From Haloarculaceae archaeon (GTDB lineage: Archaea; Halobacteriota; Halobacteria; Halobacteriales; Haloarculaceae): a DNA stretch of 7,878 nt. The position numbers were made by a program, and so were the translations under genes. This document shows positions 1 through 5,812 of this stretch, one piece after another (within the stretch, counting starts at the first letter, position 1; every line of letters starts with the position of its first letter). The notes under the pieces are model-generated. The model was given only the letters and a program-made list of their open reading frames with translations. It was not told the DNA's origin and made no database searches. The stretch spans positions 1-7,878 of the forward strand of contig JAHENN010000042.1 of the NCBI GenBank assembly GCA_018609665.1, given 5' to 3'.

Positions 1-1
1 G

Positions 2-199
2 CGGTCGCTCGACACGATGGTGTGGGCCGCCCGGGAGGCCGACGCCCTCGGCGCGAAGCTCACCGGCGCCGGCGGCGGCGGCTGTATCGTCGCCCTCGAC
101 CGGACCGAACAGACCCACACCGCGCTGCAGTACACCCCCGGATGCGAGGAGGCGTTCCGGGCCGAACTGGACACCGACGGCGTCCGGGCCGAGCGATGA
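2..199 (+). CDS. mvk: Mevalonate kinase, C-terminal part (5' end outside window)
   Basis: This is the last 65 residues of a GHMP-family kinase; the start lies before the window. Mevalonate kinase phosphorylates mevalonate with ATP to give mevalonate 5-phosphate in the cytosol, an early step of isoprenoid synthesis. The visible sequence includes the family's C-terminal glycine-rich motif, read here as GAKLTGAGGGGCIVAL, which in GHMP kinases shapes the phosphate/substrate site. The segment ahead of it (SLDTMVWAAREADALGAK) also fits archaeal mevalonate kinases. The stop codon overlaps the next start as ATGA, so mvk and isopentenyl phosphate kinase are translationally coupled, and this neighbour strongly supports mevalonate kinase over homoserine kinase or another GHMP enzyme. 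The N-terminal substrate and ATP motifs are not visible. Confidence 0.9.
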   Translation, partial: RSLDTMVWAAREADALGAKLTGAGGGGCIVALDRTEQTHTALQYTPGCEEAFRAELDTDGVRAER

Positions 200-924
200 C
201 GACCGTCCTGAAGCTCGGCGGGAGCGTCATCACCGACAAAACCGACCCCGAGACGGTCGACGAGACGAACCTCGGCCGGGCGGCCGACGCGCTCGCCGGT
301 CGGACGGACGTCGTGGTCGTCCACGGCGGCGGCAGCTTCGGCCACCACCACGCCGACCGCCACGGCGTCTCCACGACGGCCGGGACCCGCGACCCCGAGG
401 GCGTCCGGGCGATCCACGGCGCGATGAAGCGGCTCGACGCGGCCGTCGTCGACGCCCTCGCCGACGTCGACGTCCCGGCGCTGCCCGTCCACCCGATGTC
501 GGCCGCCCACCGCGGGACCGACGGGAGCCTGTCGCTGCCGACCGGACAGGTTCGGGCGATGCTCGAGGAGGGGTTCGTGCCCGTCCTCCACGGCGACGGC
601 GTGGTCCACGCCGGCGAGGGGGTGACGGTGCTGTCGGGCGACGAACTCGTCGTCGCGCTCGCCGACGCGCTGGGGGCCGACCGCGTCGGGGTCTGCTCGG
701 CGGTCGAGGGCGTCTACGGCGACGACGGCGCCGTCATCGACCGGATCGAGACGTTCGACGACGCAGCCGGGGCCCTCGGCGGGAGCGACGCGACGGACGT
801 CAGCGGCGGCATGGCCGGGAAGGTCCAGCGACTGCTCGGGTCGGCGGCGCCGGCGTGGGTCTTCGGGCTCGACGACCTCGGGGCGTTCCTCGACGGCGGC
901 GACCCGGGGACCCGGGTCGGCTGA
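196..924 (+). CDS. ipk: Isopentenyl phosphate kinase
   Basis: A 242-residue amino-acid-kinase-fold enzyme that phosphorylates isopentenyl phosphate to isopentenyl diphosphate, the last step of the archaeal (alternative) mevalonate pathway. Visible motifs are the N-terminal LKLGGSVITDK (residues 5-15, nucleotide phosphate binding), GGGSFGH (44-50) whose His50 matches the His that binds the substrate phosphate in characterised archaeal IPKs, a GDELVVALA segment in the middle, and DVSGGMAGK (201-209) near the C-terminus. The His separates it from glutamate-5-kinase or uridylate kinase. The start at 196 is preferred because it gives an ATGA overlap with mevalonate kinase and a protein beginning just before the first kinase motif; the same frame is open further upstream, but that part only shadows mvk. 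Length is normal for the family. A perfect inverted repeat lies over the last codons. Confidence 0.93.
   Translation: MTTVLKLGGSVITDKTDPETVDETNLGRAADALAGRTDVVVVHGGGSFGHHHADRHGVSTTAGTRDPEGVRAIHGAMKRLDAAVVDALADVDVPALPVHPMSAAHRGTDGSLSLPTGQVRAMLEEGFVPVLHGDGVVHAGEGVTVLSGDELVVALADALGADRVGVCSAVEGVYGDDGAVIDRIETFDDAAGALGGSDATDVSGGMAGKVQRLLGSAAPAWVFGLDDLGAFLDGGDPGTRVG
901..918 (+). repeat. Perfect GC inverted repeat at the end of ipk
   Basis: GACCCGGG (901-908) and CCCGGGTC (911-918) are exact reverse complements separated by two bases, so the RNA could form a 7-bp stem with a 4-nt loop. It lies in the last codons of ipk and is followed by the AT-rich sequence after the stop. It may affect 3' end formation or stability of the mvk-ipk message. 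It could equally be chance in this GC-rich coding sequence; there is no T-run behind it as in a typical archaeal terminator. Confidence 0.35.
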
Positions 925-1035
925 AGATTTATACCGGAGAACGCGGCCAGACGCCCCGTGCCGGAGTGAATCGCCCGGGCGCGTCTCGCGGGAGCGCGGT
1001 GCAGCGCGTCCGGAGCCGCCGTCTCGCACCGCCCG
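925..1035 (+). promoter_or_regulatory. Orphan forward promoter (TTTATA) after ipk, in a convergent gap
   Basis: TTTATA at 928-933, directly preceded by the purine-rich GAAGA (BRE-like), is one of the best TATA/BRE matches in the window. It would start transcription near 957 on the + strand. No + strand gene follows until 4010, so any transcript would be a small RNA or antisense to the acyl-CoA ligase gene. On the - strand the same bases read TATAAA and could start RNA antisense to ipk, but the BRE favours the forward direction. The rest of this 111-nt gap is GC-rich with a 10-bp CGCCCGGGCG palindrome (972-981), and no protein-coding frame is convincing. Confidence 0.5.
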
Positions 1036-2559
1036 TCAGCCCCACTCGAGGCTCTCGGCCAGCGCCGCCCGGTCAATCTTCTGGCTGCCGGTCCGCGGAA
1101 GGGAGTCGACGAACGCGACCCGCCGGGGCGTCTCGTAGCCCGCCAGCCCGGGGTGGTCGTCGCAGAAGGCCCGCACGTCGTCGGCGGAGAGCGCCTCGTC
1201 GCCGACGACCGCCGCGGTGACCGCCTCGCCGAGCCGGTCGTGCGGCGTCCCGAGGACGGCCGCCGCCTCGACGCCGTCCATCTCCGCGAGGACCCCTTCG
1301 ACCCGCGACGGCGCGACCTTCTCGCCGCCGGAGAGGACGATGTCGTCGAGCCGGTCGACGAAGCGGAGGCCCCCGTCCGCCCGCCGGACGACGTCGCCCG
1401 TCCGGAACCACTGCTCGCCGCCGTCGTCCGCCGGCTTGAAGGCCGCCTCCGTCAGTTCCGGCCGTCTCCAGTAGCGCGGCATGACGCTGTCGCCGCGGAG
1501 CCACAGCTCGCCGTTCTCTCCGTCGTCGACGTCTGACCCCGTGTCGGGGTCGACGACCCGCGCCTCGACGGTCGGCACCGGCCGCCCGAGCGCGCCCTCG
1601 GTTCTCGGCGTCCCCGGCGTCCCGGCGACGGTCAGCCCGGCGGCCTCGGTCTGTCCGTAGTAGTTCAGCAGGTCGTCCACCTCGAAGGCCGCCTCGAACT
1701 CCTCGAGCGTCGACGCGGCAGCCGGACTCCCGCCGTAGAAGCACATCCGGAGCGACGAGGTGTCGCGGTCGCGGGCCGCCTCGGTTCCGAGAGCGTCGAC
1801 CATCATCGCCGGCACCAGCCCCGACACGGTCGCCGCGGTTTCCTCGACGAGCCGCGCCCACTCGGCGGGGTCCCAGGCGGGGTGAACGACGACCGACCCG
1901 CCGGTGAACAGCCCCATCAGGGTCGCCCCGTGGAAGCCGCCGACGTGGAACAGCGGGACGGAGACGACGGCCGTGTCGTCGGCGGTCACGTCGTACGTCG
2001 AGACGCCGGCGTCGACCTGCGAGCCCACGTTGCGGTGGGTCTGGACCGCGCCCTTCGGGTCGCCGGTCGTTCCGGAGGTGTGCATCACGACCGCCGCGTC
2101 GTCGTCGAGTCTCGTCGCCGGGGCCGGCGTCTCCGACGGCGAGCCGAACGCCGCCTCCCGGAACTCGCCGGCGTGGCCGTGGACGAGCGACCGTTCGAGC
2201 TCCGCCGTCCCGGCAGCCTCCGACGCCGTGCTCGCGAAGACCGAGTCGTGGACCACGACGGCAGGGTCGACGTCCGCCAGCACGCGGGCCACCTCGTCGG
2301 GCCCGAACCGGTAGTTGACCGGCGTGAAGACGCACCCGGCCCGCCACGCGCCGAGCGCCACGGCGACGACCGTCGGGTTGTCGAGCATCAGGACGGCGAT
2401 CCGGTCTCCGGCGTCGGTTCGCTCCGCGAGGAACGCCGCGACCGACGCCGCTCGCCGCCGCAGTTCGCCGTACGCGATGTCCTCGCCGTCGGGGTCGACG
2501 ATGGCCGCGGCGTCGGGTCGCGTCCGTGCCTGCCGTGCGAACCGCTCGTAGAGATTCAT
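1036..2559 (-). CDS. Acyl-CoA ligase (class I adenylate-forming, fatty-acid/MenE-like)
   Basis: A 507-residue ANL-superfamily ligase that activates a carboxylic acid with ATP to an acyl-adenylate and transfers it to CoA. All core motifs are present in order: the phosphate-binding loop TSGTTGDPKG (residues 161-170), YYGQTE (300-305), the ATP-ribose Asp in WFRTGD (Asp389), the hinge region RLDDIVLSGGEKV just after it, and the C-terminal catalytic Lys494 in PRTGSQKIDR. The last motif is slightly unusual: the family normally has G-K, here Q-K. The acid substrate cannot be read from sequence; the neighbouring acyl-CoA dehydrogenase suggests a fatty or branched acyl chain. The start at 2559 (MNLYERFARQ) is chosen over an in-frame ATG at 2601 because the TATA element at 2584-2589 lies inside the longer version and is the right distance for a leaderless mRNA starting at 2559. 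Confidence 0.85.
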   Translation of the reverse strand: MNLYERFARQARTRPDAAAIVDPDGEDIAYGELRRRAASVAAFLAERTDAGDRIAVLMLDNPTVVAVALGAWRAGCVFTPVNYRFGPDEVARVLADVDPAVVVHDSVFASTASEAAGTAELERSLVHGHAGEFREAAFGSPSETPAPATRLDDDAAVVMHTSGTTGDPKGAVQTHRNVGSQVDAGVSTYDVTADDTAVVSVPLFHVGGFHGATLMGLFTGGSVVVHPAWDPAEWARLVEETAATVSGLVPAMMVDALGTEAARDRDTSSLRMCFYGGSPAAASTLEEFEAAFEVDDLLNYYGQTEAAGLTVAGTPGTPRTEGALGRPVPTVEARVVDPDTGSDVDDGENGELWLRGDSVMPRYWRRPELTEAAFKPADDGGEQWFRTGDVVRRADGGLRFVDRLDDIVLSGGEKVAPSRVEGVLAEMDGVEAAAVLGTPHDRLGEAVTAAVVGDEALSADDVRAFCDDHPGLAGYETPRRVAFVDSLPRTGSQKIDRAALAESLEWG

Positions 2560-2580
2560 GTGCCCGGGATAGTCGGCCGC

Positions 2581-2590
2581 GAAGATAAGC
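2581..2590 (-). promoter_or_regulatory. TATA element of the acyl-CoA ligase gene
   Basis: On the - strand this reads GCTTATCTTC, with the TATA-like core CTTATC at 2589-2584. Its centre is about 27 nt upstream of the ATG at 2559, so the transcript would start at or next to the start codon (leaderless), a common arrangement in haloarchaea. It gives the ligase gene its own promoter even though it lies behind the dehydrogenase gene on the same strand. Confidence 0.55.
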
Positions 2591-2614
2591 GTGCGCCCCA
2601 CGGTACCGTCGCAC
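2591..2614 (-). promoter_or_regulatory. Operator-like inverted repeat upstream of the ligase TATA box
   Basis: GTGCG (2591-2595) and CGCAC (2610-2614) are inverted arms around the perfect 10-bp palindrome ACGGTACCGT (2600-2609). The element begins right next to the TATA element, covering the BRE and upstream positions where archaeal regulators often bind. This is a candidate operator only. The remaining intergenic stretch to 2764 is GC-rich with no gene I can support; it contains a simple GGGGGCCCCC palindrome at 2732-2741. Confidence 0.35.
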
Positions 2615-2764
2615 TATCCCGCGACGAGGCGGGGACAGTCGAACGTGGACGGTACGGGTTCGCCCGGGTGCCACACGCTCGCGGCGACGTTCCACGGCGG
2701 GCCAGCCGGTCGATGCGGGTCGCGTCGCGCCGGGGGCCCCCACGCCGGAGTCGCGGAGCGGCCG

Positions 2765-3901
2765 TCAGAGGTCCAGCAGCTCCTTTGCGATGATGTTGCG
2801 CTGAATCTCGCTTGCGCCCTCGCCGATCTGGTAGATCTTCGTGTGCCGGTAGTGCCGCTCGACGGGGTAGTCGCGGGTGTAGCCGTTGCCGCCGTGGAGC
2901 TGGACGGCGTCGCTCGCGACCTCCTCGGCAATCTCGGAGGCGTACAGCTTCGCCATCGAGGCGAGCTTCGTCGGCTTCTCGCCGGCGTCGACGCGGGCGG
3001 CGGCGTCGTACACGAGCCGGCGGGCGAGTTCGACCTTCGTCGCCATGTCGGCGACCGTGTGCTGGACGGCCTGGAACTCCCGGAGTTCTCGGTCGAACTG
3101 CTCGCGTTCGCCGACGTAGTCGACGGTCTCGTCGAGACACCCCTGGGCGATGCCGAGCGCCTGTGCGGCGATACCGACCCGTTCGGCCTCGAAGAACTCC
3201 ATGAGCTGGTAGAAGCCGGCGTCCTCGTGGCCGACGAGGTTCTCCTCAGGCACCCGGACGCCGTCGTACCGCAGCTGGGCGGTCTCGGAGGCGTTCCAGC
3301 CGAGCTTCTCGATCTCGCGTTCGACCTCGAAGCCGTCGCGGTCGGTCTCGACGATGATCGCCGAGATGCCGCCGTGGCCGGCCTCGCCGGTGCGGCACAT
3401 CGTCAGCACGTAGTCGGCGATGGTGCCGTGGGTGATGAACGTCTTGACGCCGTCGATGACGTACTCGTCACCCTCCTTCTCGGCGGTCGTCTCGATGGAC
3501 GCGGCGTCGGAGCCGTGTTCGGGTTCTGTGTTCCCGAGGGCGCCGATGAGCTCGCCCTCGGCGACCCCGCGGAGAATCCACTCCTTCTGCTCGTCGGTGC
3601 CGTACTCGCGTATCATCCGGGTGCCGAACTCGGTGCCGATGGCCGCGAGCATCCCGGCGTCGACGCGGCAGATCTCCTCCATGAACAGGCAGGTCTCGAC
3701 CTGCGAGAGGCCGGCGCCGCCGTACTCCTCGGGGACGGTGCCGCCGACGAGGCCGACGTCGACGGCCTTCTCCCACACCTCGCGGGGCCACTCGCCGGTT
3801 TCCTCGTGGTGGCGGGCGACGGGAGCGATTTCCTCCTCGGCGAACTCCCGGGCCGTCTGCCGGACTGCTCGCTCCTGCTCGGAGAAGGTGAACTCGACCA
3901 T
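2765..3901 (-). CDS. Acyl-CoA dehydrogenase (FAD-dependent)
   Basis: A 378-residue flavoprotein that introduces the alpha-beta double bond into an acyl-CoA, passing electrons to an electron-transfer flavoprotein. The family pattern is complete: helical N-terminal domain from residue 1, the beta-domain FAD/substrate motif TEPEHGSD (125-132; the usual small residue before Gly is His here), [23 protein letters not shown] in the middle, [16 protein letters not shown] in the C-terminal helical domain, and [20 protein letters not shown] followed by EGASEIQR. Glu361 in that last motif occupies the position of the catalytic base of medium/short-chain acyl-CoA dehydrogenases. Substrate chain length cannot be told. 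The start at 3901 (MVEFTFSEQ) fits the family N-terminus and lies about 26 nt from a TATA box; an in-frame ATG five codons upstream at 3916 is less likely. It is divergent from the SDR gene, suggesting joint control. Confidence 0.92.
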   Translation of the reverse strand: MVEFTFSEQERAVRQTAREFAEEEIAPVARHHEETGEWPREVWEKAVDVGLVGGTVPEEYGGAGLSQVETCLFMEEICRVDAGMLAAIGTEFGTRMIREYGTDEQKEWILRGVAEGELIGALGNTEPEHGSDAASIETTAEKEGDEYVIDGVKTFITHGTIADYVLTMCRTGEAGHGGISAIIVETDRDGFEVEREIEKLGWNASETAQLRYDGVRVPEENLVGHEDAGFYQLMEFFEAERVGIAAQALGIAQGCLDETVDYVGEREQFDRELREFQAVQHTVADMATKVELARRLVYDAAARVDAGEKPTKLASMAKLYASEIAEEVASDAVQLHGGNGYTRDYPVERHYRHTKIYQIGEGASEIQRNIIAKELLDL

Positions 3902-3924
3902 GCGATGCCGTCGCACTGCGCGGT

Positions 3925-3930
3925 GTTATA
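3925..3930 (-). promoter_or_regulatory. TATA box of the acyl-CoA dehydrogenase gene
   Basis: On the - strand this reads TATAAC, centred about 26 nt upstream of the ATG at 3901. The transcript is therefore predicted to be leaderless. This supports the 3901 start. Confidence 0.6.
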
Positions 3931-3937
3931 GCTTGAG

Positions 3938-3969
3938 CCTCGTGCGGGCGAGGTCGCCGGCCGGGCCGG
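3938..3969. promoter_or_regulatory. Inverted repeats between the two divergent TATA boxes
   Basis: Two inverted repeats lie between the back-to-back TATA boxes: CCTCG (3938-3942) with CGAGG (3949-3953), and the perfect 13-nt palindrome CCGGCCGGGCCGG (3957-3969). Their position, upstream of both promoters, is where one regulator could control the dehydrogenase and the SDR together. The second is made only of C and G, so chance is a real alternative. Confidence 0.3.
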
Positions 3970-3978
3970 AGGCGGGAG

Positions 3979-3984
3979 ATTAAG
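3979..3984 (+). promoter_or_regulatory. TATA box of the SDR gene
   Basis: ATTAAG, preceded by the purine-rich GGGAG, is centred about 28 nt upstream of the ATG at 4010. It matches the spacing for a leaderless transcript. The TATA is loosely flanked by GGCG/AGA and TCTCGCC arms (3971-3992). Confidence 0.55.
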
Positions 3985-4009
3985 TTCTCGCCGGGAGTGA
4001 GTCGTCGGC

Positions 4010-4819
4010 ATGGCCGACGACTGGCCCGAGACGCCACCGAGTACCGACATCTTCGCCGACGACCTGCTCTCGGGGGAGACCGCGCTGGTGACCGGCGGCG
4101 GCACCGGCATCGGCGAGGCGATGGCGCTGGCCTTCGCCGACCACGGCGCCGACGTCGCCGTCGCCTCCCGGGACATGGACCACCTCGAGCCCACCGCCGA
4201 GGCAATCGAGGCGAGGGGACAGGACGCCTGTGCGACGACGGTCGACGTCCGCGAGAAGGAGGCCGTCGACGCGATGCGGGACACCGTCCTCGAGGAACTC
4301 GGCGACATCAGCGTCCTCGTCAACAACGCGGGGGCGAACTTCCTGACGCCGCTGGAGGACCTGTCGGCGAACGGCTGGCGGGCCGTCGTCGGGACCATCC
4401 TCGACGGGACCGCCTTCTGTACGATAAGCGTCGGCGAGCACATGATCGACAGCGGCGGCGGCTCGATCATCTCGATGGGCGCGACCAACTCCGTCCACGG
4501 CGCGCCGTTCCACGGCCACTCCGGAGCGGGGAAGGCCGGCGTCCACAACCTGATGCAGACGGTCGCCAGCGAGTGGGCGAAGTACGGCGTCCGGGCCAAC
4601 ACCATCGCGCCCGGCGTCATCGAGACGGAGGGGGTCGTCGAGGCCGCCGGCGGCGCCCTGCCGGAGCAGATCCTCGAACAGGTGCCCGCCGACCGCTTCG
4701 GCACGCCGGGCGACTGCGTCCCGCTGGCGGTGTTCCTGGCCTCGGCGGCGTCGGCGTACGTCACCGGCGGCTACTACGCCGTCGACGGCGGCCACCTGCT
4801 GCTGGACTCGCCGTACTGA
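4010..4819 (+). CDS. SDR oxidoreductase resembling 2,4-dienoyl-CoA reductase, atypical active site
   Basis: A 269-residue Rossmann-fold short-chain dehydrogenase. Residues that identify the fold are the nucleotide-binding TGGGTGIG near residue 30, NNAG (105-108), Ser155 in the IISMGAT strand, and Lys175. The Arg in VAVASRDMDHL, at the end of the second strand, suggests NADPH. The canonical Tyr of YxxxK is absent: the segment reads HSGAGKAGV, with Ser171 in its place and His170 before it. That, plus NNAGANFLTPLEDLSANGW, the ILDGTAF segment, ASEWAKYGVRANTIAPG and YVTGGYYAVDGG, resembles mitochondrial and peroxisomal 2,4-dienoyl-CoA reductases (DECR), which also lack this Tyr, rather than ketoacyl reductases such as FabG. 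The likely role is NADPH reduction of a dienoyl- or enoyl-CoA, which fits the divergent acyl-CoA dehydrogenase. The residues that replace the Tyr in the animal enzymes are not obviously present either, so activity is unproven. It heads a two-gene unit with the membrane protein. Confidence 0.8.
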   Translation: MADDWPETPPSTDIFADDLLSGETALVTGGGTGIGEAMALAFADHGADVAVASRDMDHLEPTAEAIEARGQDACATTVDVREKEAVDAMRDTVLEELGDISVLVNNAGANFLTPLEDLSANGWRAVVGTILDGTAFCTISVGEHMIDSGGGSIISMGATNSVHGAPFHGHSGAGKAGVHNLMQTVASEWAKYGVRANTIAPGVIETEGVVEAAGGALPEQILEQVPADRFGTPGDCVPLAVFLASAASAYVTGGYYAVDGGHLLLDSPY

Positions 4820-4824
4820 GTGCG

Positions 4825-5610
4825 ATGGTCGCTGCAACCGCCGTCGTCGGGGTCCTGCTCGTCGTCGCCGGGGTCGTCGCGGCCGGCTACGGCTACCGGC
4901 GGCGCAGACGGCGGCAGGCCATCGCGGCCGTCGAGACGACCGACGCGCTGCGGGTGACGCCCGGGCCGGCCGAGGTGTACGGAGAGGCCGTTCCCGCGGA
5001 GTCGCCGCTCCGGGCGCCGTTCACCGACGAGGACTGCGTGCTCGCGGAGTGGGAGATCGAGGAGTGGGAGGAGTCGGGCGACCACTCCAGCTGGCGGACC
5101 GAGGGCAGCGGTACTCTCGCGGCGCCGTTTCACGTCGACGACGGGACGGGCCGGGTGCTCGTGCAGCCGGAAGCGGCGACGGTCGATCTCTCCGGGCCGC
5201 GGGAGACGGTCGAGGTCGGGGTCGACGAGACGCCGCCGGAGCCGATCCGGTCGTTCATCGAGCTGGAGGCGACGCCGGGCGAGCCGGACGAGGCGCTGAT
5301 CGGGGCGCTGGACTGGGGGACGCAGGTCGGCGACCGGCGGTACCACCAGCGTGTCCTCCGGCCGGGCGAGGCGGCGTTCGTCCACGGGACGGCGACCCGC
5401 GCCGGCGCCGAGTCGTTCGGCGACCCCGACATCGAGGTCGTCGAAACGGCCGACGACGGCCACCCCGACGCCGAGGTCTTCTTGGTCGCCGACGGCACCG
5501 AGTCGGAGGTGCTGGAGCGCCGCCGTGATGCGGTCGTCTACCTCGCCGCCGGCGCCCTCGCCGTCGTCGTCGGCGTCGGGACCGTGGTCGTCGGGGCGGT
5601 GGGGCCGTGA
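4825..5610 (+). CDS. Two-helix membrane protein with GIDE-like domain, no RING finger
   Basis: A 261-residue protein of unproven function. Residues 2-24 form a hydrophobic helix followed by six Arg (25-30); residues 236-259 form a second helix preceded by ERRR. By the positive-inside rule both ends lie outside and the roughly 200-residue centre is cytoplasmic. The centre starts with TPGPAEVYGEAVPAESPLRA, then a conserved-looking Cys71 in DEDCVLAEWEIEEWEE, and later GDRRYHQRVLRPGEAAFVHG. I recognise this as the pattern of the GIDE domain of the mitochondrial E3 ligase MUL1 and its prokaryotic relatives. Unlike MUL1 there is no RING finger: Cys71 is the only cysteine, so zinc-dependent ubiquitin-type ligase activity is not expected. 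It starts 5 nt after the SDR stop and is probably co-transcribed. The assignment rests on recalled motif similarity; a generic membrane protein is the alternative. Confidence 0.72.
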   Translation: MVAATAVVGVLLVVAGVVAAGYGYRRRRRRQAIAAVETTDALRVTPGPAEVYGEAVPAESPLRAPFTDEDCVLAEWEIEEWEESGDHSSWRTEGSGTLAAPFHVDDGTGRVLVQPEAATVDLSGPRETVEVGVDETPPEPIRSFIELEATPGEPDEALIGALDWGTQVGDRRYHQRVLRPGEAAFVHGTATRAGAESFGDPDIEVVETADDGHPDAEVFLVADGTESEVLERRRDAVVYLAAGALAVVVGVGTVVVGAVGP

Positions 5611-5618
5611 CCCACGTA

Positions 5619-5626
5619 CTTTTTAC
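5619..5626 (+). promoter_or_regulatory. T-rich element: possible RNase J promoter or upstream terminator
   Basis: CTTTTTAC begins 9 nt after the stop codon of the membrane protein gene. Read as a TATA box it would start transcription near 5650 and give RNase J a leader of about 200 nt. Read as a T-tract it could end the SDR/membrane-protein transcript, since archaeal terminators are mainly T-runs. The sequence does not decide between these, and both may apply. Confidence 0.4.
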
Positions 5627-5660
5627 CTCCGGAGCAGAGACGGATACACAACCGAGCAAC

Positions 5661-5687
5661 GGTCGCCCCGGGCTCAGGCGGGCGACC
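5661..5687 (+). repeat. Inverted repeat A in the RNase J upstream region
   Basis: GGTCGCCC (5661-5668) and GGGCGACC (5680-5687) are exact reverse complements with an 11-nt loop. A second, overlapping hairpin CCGGC-AGCC-GCCGG (5686-5699) would compete with it. GGTCGCCCC occurs again at 5823-5831, so the 3' arm has two possible partners. Confidence 0.45.
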
Positions 5688-5770
5688 GGCAGCCGCCGGC
5701 GGGAAACGGACGGCAGGGCAACGGCGCGGGTCGACCTCCGCGATGCCCCGGCCGAATCCGACCGCCGGCC

Positions 5771-5789
5771 CACCGACGCGGCGTCGGTG
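5771..5789 (+). repeat. Inverted repeat B, 19-nt palindrome upstream of RNase J
   Basis: CACCGACGC (5771-5779) and GCGTCGGTG (5781-5789) are exact reverse complements around a single G. As RNA it forms an 8-bp stem with a CGG loop; as DNA it is a classic palindromic protein site. It is centred at 5780, 22 bp from the centre of the next palindrome. Confidence 0.55.
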
Positions 5790-5791
5790 CC

Positions 5792-5812
5792 GCGGCCGTC
5801 ACGGACGGCCGC
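5792..5812 (+). repeat. Inverted repeat C, 21-nt palindrome upstream of RNase J
   Basis: GCGGCCGTC (5792-5800) and GACGGCCGC (5804-5812) are exact reverse complements with an ACG loop, starting only 2 nt after repeat B. A smaller palindrome GACCG-C-CGGTC follows at 5816-5826. Together these make three palindromes in a row with centres at 5780, 5802 and 5821, roughly two helical turns apart. Confidence 0.55.

Noticed and set aside
2560..2601. Longer start (ATG at 2601) for the acyl-CoA ligase
   Set aside because: The extension would include the TATA element, and the family N-terminus fits the Met at 2559.
2732..2741. GGGGGCCCCC palindrome between the two - strand genes
   Set aside because: A simple G/C run expected by chance at this base composition, not near a promoter or start codon.
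1073..2743. A 556-codon - strand frame overlapping the acyl-CoA ligase
   Set aside because: Arg-rich shifted-frame shadow of the ligase, which carries all family motifs in the other frame.
2591..3931. A 446-codon + strand frame opposite the acyl-CoA dehydrogenase
   Set aside because: Antisense frame of a well-supported gene; its Leu/Val/Asp-rich composition is what GC-rich acidic genes give on the opposite strand, and it shows no family motif.
4010..4819. Calling the SDR a FabG-type 3-oxoacyl reductase
   Set aside because: No Tyr in the YxxxK position and several segments resemble dienoyl-CoA reductases more.
3997..5610. A single 537-codon frame suggesting a fused larger membrane protein
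   Set aside because: The first half is the Arg-rich out-of-frame shadow of the SDR; the real protein begins at the ATG at 4825, just after the SDR stop and just before a hydrophobic helix.
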